Shown: one piece after another, positions 57,525 to 64,000 of the stretch | How positions within the stretch are numbered: the stretch's first letter is position 1 | How the letters are laid out: each line of letters opens with the position of its first letter | Assembly: GCF_900188095.1 (NCBI RefSeq) | Contig: NZ_FZOT01000001.1 | Coordinates: forward strand, 637,025 to 701,024 | Direction: 5' to 3' | Origin: Noviherbaspirillum humi | GTDB lineage: Bacteria; Pseudomonadota; Gammaproteobacteria; Burkholderiales; Burkholderiaceae_D | Length of the DNA stretch: 64,000 nt | The notes under the pieces: model-generated | What the model was told of the DNA's origin: nothing | Seen by the model: the letters and a program-made list of their open reading frames with translations, nothing else | The model's database searches: none | Program-made: the position numbers and the translations under genes

Positions 57525-59119
57525 AATCACCTTTGCCTCGACGGTTGCCTGCCGCTTTGCTCGGCATGATTGCCATTGCTGTAGCGGTGGCTCTTGTGCT
57601 CGTCTTTTCTATTGCCAAGGATGTCCAGCAAATAAACAGGCAAGGCGATGCGGCTTTGTTCGAACAGCTGACCGAGAACATCCATGCCGGTAAGGGGGCG
57701 GTGTCGAATGTCTTTGCCAACACCCAGAATTTCATCGACAAAGGCTATGTGGCGAATCCAACCGGCGAGTTGATCGGAAAGGATCTTGAGCCTCCTTCCG
57801 TTGGCGAGCGCAACATGTTGCGATTTCATGCCTACTACATACTTTTCTTGATTGCGCCGTTTCTGGCCTTCGTTCAAAGCTCCTTGTTGCTGACGCTCGC
57901 TCAGTCTTTCTGCTATTTCGGATTGATCGTATCCGTAGCTGCGTTGGCATTCCGGGAGACCAGGAGCTTGTGGGCAGCCTTGCTGCTTTCAGCGCTGGTA
58001 CTCGTGAATTCAAACTGGCTGGGCGGTCTCCTCGGACAGTTTTATCCCGACCGACTGTTTGTCCTTGCCGGGTTTCTGGTTTGCTGGCTGTCGTGGAAAC
58101 GCGGTTTTTCCCTTGTTCTTGTATTGATGGCGCTTCTGACGGCGGCTATTAACGAAAGGGCAGCATTGATAGCCGGTATTGCGATCATAGGCTGCGCGAT
58201 GAGCCGTGAAGAAGTAAGCCTGACGCGCATTCGGACCTGGCCTTGGAAGATCATGGTCTTGGGAGGGGTCATGCTTGCCTACGCTTATCTGGAAAAGACG
58301 TATGGACTTGACAATCTATACTACGGTGGCGGATACCTTCCCAAATCGCCTGGCGAACTGGTTGCTCGACTAGATAATCCGGATTTCCAGCGTAACCTCG
58401 GCATTTTTTTTGCCAATAACGCCATTCTGATGCTGCTTGCCCTTCCAGTTCCACGGCTTGCTTTGTTGAGCTTGCTGGTGATGATGCCCAATTTGATTGG
58501 CAACATTGGCGGAGCGGAAAAAACAGGCTGGCTGACGCACTACCATAGCTACTATTTTCCGGTTTTGGCATTTGCTGCCACGGCCGGCGCTAGCCGGCTG
58601 TACGCGATTTGGCAGCAAAAGTTTCAACGGCAAACCGGCATTGCCAATGGGCTCATTTCGATCCTCATTGGCGCTAGCGCGCTCCTGCTGTACAAAGTCA
58701 TTCTCCAATATGACGATGGACTGCCTCTCAAGCAGGCAATTGCTGCTGCACAAAACAACTTCTCTGACTGGCGCTATGGCCGGCCTACCGGTTATGCCAT
58801 TCGTAGCGAAGCCAAGTCAATGTTTGCCGCCGGTGCGCAAGTGCAGACCACCGAGAGTGGCATGGCGCTGCTTCATGATCATGTGCGGATAAGTGTTTTC
58901 CCCGTCGCCGCAGAACAGGCCGATGCCCTGTTCATCCCGTGTGACTGGCTTCACCAAGGCCCGCCAGGATATACCCACCCGCCAGCTGAGTTTGATCATT
59001 GGTTACGGCTCAAGGGATTTGATGTATCCCATGCGAACATGCTGCGTGCAATCAGTTATTGCGCCGTGCATCGCCTGCGACCTGAGCCGCGGCGGGGTCA
59101 GTCGCCGGTTGCCGGATGA
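57521..59119 (+). CDS. DUF2079-like membrane protein, possible GT-C transferase
   Basis: A 532-residue protein with an N-terminal helix, a large first loop and about ten further helices. The stretch RFHAYYILFLIAPFLAFVQSS in segments, followed by LLLTLAQSFCYFG, matches the character of DUF2079 (HFHP...LAPLY...LLxLQ). Family members look like GT-C enzymes using lipid-linked sugars. The ATG at 57521 overlaps the preceding TGA; the frame is open much further upstream but that part lies within the oxidoreductase gene. Confidence 0.7.
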   Translation: MKSPLPRRLPAALLGMIAIAVAVALVLVFSIAKDVQQINRQGDAALFEQLTENIHAGKGAVSNVFANTQNFIDKGYVANPTGELIGKDLEPPSVGERNMLRFHAYYILFLIAPFLAFVQSSLLLTLAQSFCYFGLIVSVAALAFRETRSLWAALLLSALVLVNSNWLGGLLGQFYPDRLFVLAGFLVCWLSWKRGFSLVLVLMALLTAAINERAALIAGIAIIGCAMSREEVSLTRIRTWPWKIMVLGGVMLAYAYLEKTYGLDNLYYGGGYLPKSPGELVARLDNPDFQRNLGIFFANNAILMLLALPVPRLALLSLLVMMPNLIGNIGGAEKTGWLTHYHSYYFPVLAFAATAGASRLYAIWQQKFQRQTGIANGLISILIGASALLLYKVILQYDDGLPLKQAIAAAQNNFSDWRYGRPTGYAIRSEAKSMFAAGAQVQTTESGMALLHDHVRISVFPVAAEQADALFIPCDWLHQGPPGYTHPPAEFDHWLRLKGFDVSHANMLRAISYCAVHRLRPEPRRGQSPVAG

Positions 59120-59186
59120 GACTGGGCCGGGATGGGAAAGCGAATGAAGCCATTCGATGACAGTGGCGAGATCAATTACTCAATAG

Positions 59187-60308
59187 ATGACAAGTGACAT
59201 GACACGGAAAGTAATTTGCGTTGTGGGCACCCGCCCCGAAGCCATCAAGATGGCACCCATCATTCTGGCGCTGAAGGCTTGTCCCGATATCGATTGCAGG
59301 GTGCTGGCCACTGCGCAGCACCGCGAAATGCTGGACCAGGTGCTGCGTATTTTCGACATCAAGCCGGACATCGACCTGAATATCATGCGCCCTAACCAGG
59401 CGCTATCCACTCTGACGGCTCGCCTGCTTACCGAGCTTGACGAGGTGTTTGCATCGGAAAAGCCGGCGGTAGTGCTGGCTCAGGGCGATACCACCACGGT
59501 GATGACCGTTGCGCTCGCGTGTTTCTACCAGAAGATTCCGTTCGGCCACGTCGAGGCCGGCCTGCGCACCGGCGACATGCAGAATCCCTTCCCGGAAGAG
59601 ATGAACCGGGTGGTGGCCGGACGCTTGGCGAAATGGCATTTCGCCCCGACCGAAAGTTCGCGGGCAAACCTTTTGCAGGAGGGCATCCCAGACGCGGATG
59701 TTTTCGTGACCGGAAATACGGTGATCGATGCGTTGCTGAGCGTGGTGGAGCGGCAGACAGCGTTGCCGTTCGATCTTGACTCCACGTTGAGGCCAGTGCT
59801 GGTGACGGCGCATCGTCGAGAAAACTTTGGCGCCCCTTTCCAAAGCATCTGCAATGCGGTCCTGGCCTTGGTGGAGCGCAACCCTGATATTCAGGTCGTC
59901 TATCCGGTCCATCCGAATCCGAACGTGAAGGACGTCGCCCACAAAACGCTGGGTGGCCATCCGCGCATCATCCTGTGTGAGCCGCTGGATTACCTGCCCT
60001 TCGTCGAAATGATGAAGCGCGCCTACCTCATCCTCAGTGACTCCGGCGGGGTGCAGGAGGAAGCGCCAGCGCTTGGCAAGCCCGTCTTGGTGCTGCGCCA
60101 AGAGACCGAGCGGCCCGAAGCAGTCAGCGAAGGCGTGGTGCGACTGGTTGGCTCCGATTTCGATTCCATCGTAGGCGCCGCCCAATTGCTCCTCGATAAT
60201 CCGGACGAGTATCGCAAGATGGCGCGCGGCGTCTCGCCCTACGGCGATGGCCAAGCCGCGGGCCGTATCGTAAAGGCCATTCAGAATCATCTGGCCACAT
60301 GCGGCTGA
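59187..60308 (+). CDS. wecB: UDP-N-acetylglucosamine 2-epimerase
   Basis: A 373-residue GT-B fold enzyme producing UDP-N-acetylmannosamine. Motifs: VVGTRPEAIKMAPII, AQHREMLDQVL, LAQGDTTTVM, GHVEAGLRTGD, TAHRRENFG, VYPVHPNP and SDSGGVQEEAPALGKPVLVLR. An ATG at 59199 (MTRKVICV) is an equally good start. No wecC dehydrogenase is seen, so ManNAc itself rather than ManNAcA may be used, or wecC is elsewhere. It overlaps the next gene by ten bases. Confidence 0.94.
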   Translation: MTSDMTRKVICVVGTRPEAIKMAPIILALKACPDIDCRVLATAQHREMLDQVLRIFDIKPDIDLNIMRPNQALSTLTARLLTELDEVFASEKPAVVLAQGDTTTVMTVALACFYQKIPFGHVEAGLRTGDMQNPFPEEMNRVVAGRLAKWHFAPTESSRANLLQEGIPDADVFVTGNTVIDALLSVVERQTALPFDLDSTLRPVLVTAHRRENFGAPFQSICNAVLALVERNPDIQVVYPVHPNPNVKDVAHKTLGGHPRIILCEPLDYLPFVEMMKRAYLILSDSGGVQEEAPALGKPVLVLRQETERPEAVSEGVVRLVGSDFDSIVGAAQLLLDNPDEYRKMARGVSPYGDGQAAGRIVKAIQNHLATCG

Positions 60309-61396
60309 TCTACCTGTCGCCGGTTCCCTGGAACAGCTTTTCGCAGCGTCCCCATGAAATGGCGACCTACTTTCACGCTGCAACTGGAGGAAAGGTTACC
60401 TGGATCGACCCCTATCCTACCCGGTTGCCAACCGTGGCCGACCTGCTTCGGAAGACGCCGCCGCTCACCGGGGCGGATGCCGGTTCGCCGGATTGGCTGG
60501 AACTGCTGCGGCCGCGCGCTTTGCCGATCGAGCCCCTGCCTGGATCCGGCATGGTCAATCGGTTCATGTGGCGCGATGTGTTGCATCGGGTGCGGCGGGT
60601 CATGGACGGCCAGACCCTGATCGGCGTCGGCAAACCTTCGGAGCTGGCGATCCAGTTGCTCCGCCGGGGCCCGCGCCGATCTGCTTTTTACGATGCAATG
60701 GATGATTTCCCTGCTTTCTATTCTGGGTTTTCACAGGCGGCCATGGCAGGGCGGGAGCGGCAGGTGGCGCAGTTGGCCGATACGGTCATTACGTCTTCCC
60801 ATCTTATTCAACGCCGTTTTGGCCAGTTCAAGCAGGATGTCCGTCTGGTGATGAATGCTTGCGCTTCGGATCGGCTCCCGGCAAGGCGGCCGCGTCTCCC
60901 TTCAGCCAATGGACCGGTGATCGGCTATGTCGGCACGATTGCAGCCTGGTTCGACTGGGAGATGGTGGCGGCGCTGGCGCGCGCATTGCCGACGGCCCGC
61001 ATACGGCTGATCGGCCCGCTGTATCAAGCGCCGCCTTTCGCTGTTCCGCCCAACTTGTCGATCGAGCCGCCGTTGCCGCATGCGGAGGCGCTGCAGGTCA
61101 TGAACGAATTCGACATCGGCCTGATTCCGTTCAAGCAGACGCCCCTGACTGCTTCGGTCGATCCGATCAAGTTCTACGAGTACCGTGCCATGGGGTTGCC
61201 CATTCTGAGCACCGCGTTTGGCGAGATGGCGCTGCGCGGCGAGCTGGAGGGCGTTTGTCTCGCCGGCCCCGACAGTGATTTTCAGTCCCTGGTGCACCAT
61301 GCGCTGACGCTCGCGGCGTCGGAACAGGAGGTGCAAGTGTTCCGGCTGGCCAATTCCTGGTCATCGCGCTTTGCCTCTGCCCGGCTCTTTTCCTGA
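60299..61396 (+). CDS. TuaH-like glycosyltransferase
   Basis: A 365-residue GT-B enzyme. FYDAMDDFPAF, VIGYVGTIAAWFDWEMV, and FDIGLIPFKQTPLTASVDPIKFYEY in parts line up with the third module of the 1330-residue protein (YDCMDHHDGF, VIGYYGAIAEWFDQDLV, FDVCMLPFKIIPLTLATNP). The two are therefore paralogous. It starts at ATG 60299 inside wecB. Donor and acceptor sugars are unknown. Confidence 0.8.
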   Translation: MRLIYLSPVPWNSFSQRPHEMATYFHAATGGKVTWIDPYPTRLPTVADLLRKTPPLTGADAGSPDWLELLRPRALPIEPLPGSGMVNRFMWRDVLHRVRRVMDGQTLIGVGKPSELAIQLLRRGPRRSAFYDAMDDFPAFYSGFSQAAMAGRERQVAQLADTVITSSHLIQRRFGQFKQDVRLVMNACASDRLPARRPRLPSANGPVIGYVGTIAAWFDWEMVAALARALPTARIRLIGPLYQAPPFAVPPNLSIEPPLPHAEALQVMNEFDIGLIPFKQTPLTASVDPIKFYEYRAMGLPILSTAFGEMALRGELEGVCLAGPDSDFQSLVHHALTLAASEQEVQVFRLANSWSSRFASARLFS

Positions 61397-61451
61397 ATGA
61401 GTGGACCGCTCGAAGCGCATTAATGATCGGCGTACCCAACATTGCCAAGTT

Positions 61452-62312
61452 ATGAAAATCAGTTGCGCGGTGGTTGCATACCGTAATTCTCAAGAGCAGA
61501 TCGCTGCGGTGTTGAGCAGCTTGGCAGCCTCGTTGCGTGCCGAAGCAGGGCTCCAGCCATTGATCATGCTGATCGACAATTCGCCCGAACGCGATCTTGA
61601 AAGCGTTGCCGCAAACTACCATGCCGAGTACATCCATCAGCCTCGAAATCCAGGATTCGCAGCCGCGCATAATCTCGCAATCCGCCGCGCGATCGAGGAA
61701 GGCTCAACTTACCATCTGGTTCTGAACCCCGATATTCATTTCGGTGAAGAGGTCGTGCCCGCCATGCTGGCTTTCATGGAAGCCAACCCGGACGTTGGCC
61801 TTGTCATGCCTGACATCCGCTATCCCGATGGGCAGCGCCAATTCCTGTGCAAGCTGTTGCCCACCCCGGTGGACTTGTTCATGCGGCGCTTCCTGCCGCG
61901 CTGGTATGCCGCTTCGGGCCGGCTCGCACGTTACGAACTGCGCCATGCCGGCTATGACAGTGTCATGGAGGTGCCGAGCCTGTCCGGTTGCTTCATGCTC
62001 ATCCGAACCGAGGTGCTGCGGCGGACAGGGGGCTTCGATGAGCGCTATTTCATGTACCTGGAAGACGTGGACCTGTGCCGGCGGATCGGACAATTGGCGC
62101 GCACGGTCTATTTCCCGGGCGTATCGGTGGTGCATGAGTACACGAAGAGCTCCTACAGAAGCCTGAAGCCCATGTTGTATCATATGCATTCTGCGATGCA
62201 GTACTTCAACAAATGGGGTTGGCTACTGGACAGCGACAGGACGGCCGTAAATAAAAAAACGCTCAATCAGCTCGCCTGCGGGAGACAAGTCGATAACAAG
62301 CCAAGCCGCTGA
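61452..62312 (+). CDS. GT2 rhamnosyltransferase-like glycosyltransferase
   Basis: A 286-residue GT2 enzyme of the WbbL type. Motifs: SCAVVAYRNSQEQI, MLIDNSPERD, NPGFAAAHNLAI, the acidic LNPDIHFGEEV, and FDERYFMYLEDVDLCRRI. WbbL-like enzymes add rhamnose to the first polyprenyl-linked sugar, which would fit the dTDP-rhamnose genes and the WecA-type gene next door; specificity is inferred. The ATG at 61452 is chosen because the beta strand KISCAVVAY follows. Confidence 0.85.
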   Translation: MKISCAVVAYRNSQEQIAAVLSSLAASLRAEAGLQPLIMLIDNSPERDLESVAANYHAEYIHQPRNPGFAAAHNLAIRRAIEEGSTYHLVLNPDIHFGEEVVPAMLAFMEANPDVGLVMPDIRYPDGQRQFLCKLLPTPVDLFMRRFLPRWYAASGRLARYELRHAGYDSVMEVPSLSGCFMLIRTEVLRRTGGFDERYFMYLEDVDLCRRIGQLARTVYFPGVSVVHEYTKSSYRSLKPMLYHMHSAMQYFNKWGWLLDSDRTAVNKKTLNQLACGRQVDNKPSR

Positions 62313-62512
62313 TGCCTCGTCATCCGAAGTCTTTGCGGCTGCATCAGGCATGGTTCGGGCAATGGTCGGCAGCCTGGTCGTGAACGCAACGGCGCCCAGG
62401 CGGAGAAGCAGCTTCTCGGGGCTTTTCAGAGCTGCCTCGAAAAAATGAAGCGATCCGACGAATTACCAGACTTGGCAAAACGCCAGGCACGACAAACAAG
62501 ACCGTAGAGAGC

Positions 62513-63724
62513 ATGTTTTCCTTCTTCTTCACCTTCATTTTCTCTGCTGTCCTCACCCTTCTGATCGTCAGGATGGCTCGCCGGCACAAGACCGCGATGG
62601 ACTCCGACCTCTCGGGGGTTCAAAAAGTGCATACGCGTCCCGTGCCGCGCATCGGCGGCCTGGCGATTTTCCTGTCGGTCGTAGTGAGCGGCGCCATCGT
62701 CGCTGCGCGGCTGCCGCAGTTTGCGCCCATCGTGTGGGGATTGCTGCTATGTTCCGCATTTGCTTTCGGCGGCGGCATCGTCGAGGATTTCACGCGAAGA
62801 GTCAGCCCAAAATGGCGGCTCCTGCTGGCAATGGTCGCCGCCCTGCTCGGGTTTTTTCTGGTGGACGCCCGCATCGTCCATATCGACCTGGTCTCATTCG
62901 ATTGGAAGATCGACTTCATCTGGTTGGCGTTGCCCTTGACCGTTCTTGCCGTCGCCTGCATCGTCAATGCCATCAACCTGATTGACGGATTCAACGGCCT
63001 TGCCAGCGTGGTGACGATTTTCATGCTGCTGTCGCTGGCCTATGTCGCGCTCCAGGTGAACGACTCCTTCGTGCTGACCATGTCGCTGATCGTCGCCGGC
63101 GGCGCAGCCGGGTTCCTCGTCTGGAACTATCCCGCAGGGATGATTTTCCTGGGGGACGGCGGGGCCTACTTTCTGGGGTTCATGCTCGCCGAGCTGGCGG
63201 TGATGCTGGTGGCACGTAATCCGCAGGTCTCGGCCTGGTATGCCGCGCTGCTGCTCATCTACCCTGGATTCGAGACCGTGTTTTCGGTGTACCGGCGGGT
63301 TTTCCTGCGCGGCCGGTCCCCCGGTCTTCCCGACGGCATCCATCTGCACAGCCTAATCTTCCGCCGCCTGGTGCAATGGGCCATCGGCGGTCGCGATGCG
63401 CGCGCGCTCACCAAGCGGAATTCGCTGACTTCTCCGTATCTCTGGCTGCTGTCCCTGCTGGCAGTGATTCCCGCCACCCTGTTCTGGCGACAAGCCCCGC
63501 TGCTGATCCTGTTCTGTGTGTTGTTCGTGGTGGTTTATGTGTGGCTGTACGGCCGCATAGTCCAATTTCGCTCACCGCGCTGGCTTGTCCTTAACCAGCG
63601 CAAGAAGCGGTCCGCGAAAAACCTGCCGCATCGGCAACCTGCCCATCCGCGGCGCCCACCGTCTCCCCGTCCCCCTGTCGAGGATGAGATGCCTCCGAGC
63701 GCAACGAAACAGCCGCGGGTATAG
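62513..63724 (+). CDS. WecA-type undecaprenyl-phosphate sugar-1-phosphate transferase
   Basis: A 403-residue membrane enzyme of the MraY/WecA family with about ten helices. Motifs: VHTRPVPRIGGLAIF, NAINLIDGFNGLAS (near 154-164), YPAGMIFLGDGGAYFLGF and the C-terminal GIHLHSLIFRR histidine motif. It should link the first sugar phosphate (GlcNAc, FucNAc or QuiNAc type) to undecaprenyl phosphate and so start the O-chain. The last 50 residues are Pro/Arg-rich and cytoplasmic. The 200-base gap before it (62313-62512) shows no gene or clear promoter. Confidence 0.92.
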   Translation: MFSFFFTFIFSAVLTLLIVRMARRHKTAMDSDLSGVQKVHTRPVPRIGGLAIFLSVVVSGAIVAARLPQFAPIVWGLLLCSAFAFGGGIVEDFTRRVSPKWRLLLAMVAALLGFFLVDARIVHIDLVSFDWKIDFIWLALPLTVLAVACIVNAINLIDGFNGLASVVTIFMLLSLAYVALQVNDSFVLTMSLIVAGGAAGFLVWNYPAGMIFLGDGGAYFLGFMLAELAVMLVARNPQVSAWYAALLLIYPGFETVFSVYRRVFLRGRSPGLPDGIHLHSLIFRRLVQWAIGGRDARALTKRNSLTSPYLWLLSLLAVIPATLFWRQAPLLILFCVLFVVVYVWLYGRIVQFRSPRWLVLNQRKKRSAKNLPHRQPAHPRRPPSPRPPVEDEMPPSATKQPRV

Positions 63725-63743
63725 TAGCCAGGTGTCAAGAAAA

Positions 63744-63776
63744 GCAGCCCTGAACATGCATTCATCACCGGGCTGC
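63744..63776 (+). terminator. Possible hairpin after the WecA-type gene
   Basis: GCAGCCC and GGGCTGC can pair (7 bp) around a 19-base loop, 20 bases after the stop. No T-run follows, so this is a weak candidate. Confidence 0.25.
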
Positions 63777-63822
63777 ACTGAGTGATTCGGAAACCATTTT
63801 CACTGATCGAGAAGAAGAGATC

Positions 63823-64000
63823 ATGTCCACCATCTCCCCCAGCATCTTCAAGGCCTACGACATCCGCGGCATCATCGGCAAGACCCTCGACGCCTCGGTC
63901 GCGCAACAGGTCGGCCAGGCCTTCGGCGCCGCCGCCCGCGAGCGCGGCGAATCCACCGTCATCATCGGCCGCGACGGCCGCCTCTCCGGCCCCGAGCTTT
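63823..64000 (+). CDS. manB: Phosphomannomutase/phosphoglucomutase (5' part only)
   Basis: Fifty-nine codons are visible before the window ends. The start MSTISPSIFKAYDIRGIIGKT, with IIGRDGRLSGPEL, is the N-terminal signature of AlgC/ManB-type phosphohexomutases, which interconvert mannose-6-phosphate and mannose-1-phosphate. The product would feed manC, 30 kb upstream. GAGAAGAAGAGA precedes the ATG. The active-site serine lies beyond the edge. Confidence 0.9.
   Translation, partial: MSTISPSIFKAYDIRGIIGKTLDASVAQQVGQAFGAAARERGESTVIIGRDGRLSGPEL

Overview
The window is a GC-rich bacterial chromosome segment. It is dense with ordinary single-copy genes, and I see no rRNA, tRNA, insertion sequence, phage or CRISPR array. 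Gene orders such as tlpA-aroQ-accB-accC-prmA-DUF3426, yqgE-ruvX-pyrR-pyrB-pyrC' and rubredoxin-pilGHIJ-chpA, together with the protein sequences, point to a betaproteobacterium of the order Burkholderiales. It is probably close to Oxalobacteraceae (Herbaspirillum/Noviherbaspirillum-like). The family-level placement is an inference from remembered gene order, not a search.

Layout. 1-5.9 kb (minus strand): a partial PfkB sugar/nucleoside kinase, a zinc-ribbon DUF3426 membrane protein, prmA, accC, accB, aroQ, a TlpA thioredoxin and an uncharacterised 207-residue protein. 6.6-14.5 kb (plus): mpl, a YqiA-like esterase, an RNase II-family exonuclease, a TonB-C protein, aroE, mtgA and corA. 14.6-16.7 kb (minus): hemL and thiD. 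16.8-27 kb (plus): rubredoxin and the type IV pilus chemosensory operon pilG-pilH-pilI-pilJ-chpA. 27-28.5 kb (minus): a photolyase. 28.6-33.1 kb (plus): yqgE, ruvX, pyrR, pyrB, a dihydroorotase-like pyrC' lacking the HxH metal motif, and a PlsC-type acyltransferase. apaH faces them on the minus strand.

34-64 kb (plus) is a cell-surface polysaccharide (probably O-antigen) locus. It contains manC and gmd (GDP-mannose to GDP-4-keto-6-deoxymannose), rfbBDAC (dTDP-L-rhamnose), an ABC exporter (Wzm/Wzt with a carbohydrate-binding tail), and a 1330-residue protein with four modules (GT17-like, methyltransferase, TuaH-like GT, GT2). These are followed by a tightly overlapping run of membrane-linked sugar-transfer genes: a GT-C-like membrane protein, two GtrB-like polyprenyl-phosphate glycosyltransferases, a hexapeptide acyltransferase, GtrA, an SDR, a GMC-type flavoprotein, a UPF0104 membrane protein, a second FAD oxidoreductase and a DUF2079 membrane protein. 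wecB, two more glycosyltransferases, a WecA-type initiating transferase and the start of a phosphomannomutase close the window.

Working model (inference). The WecA-type enzyme starts the chain on undecaprenyl phosphate. The soluble glycosyltransferases extend it with rhamnose, mannose-derived and ManNAc-type sugars, and Wzm/Wzt export it. The GtrB-like enzymes, GtrA and the GT-C-like proteins then decorate it on the periplasmic side. The adjacent GtrA-SDR-GMC genes recall the mycobacterial Rv3789-DprE2-DprE1 arrangement, which epimerises a lipid-linked sugar. That is the most interesting possibility in the window. The start of the export genes (about 40.55 kb) is visibly richer in A+T than the surrounding chromosome, which suggests the serotype-specific part was acquired separately.
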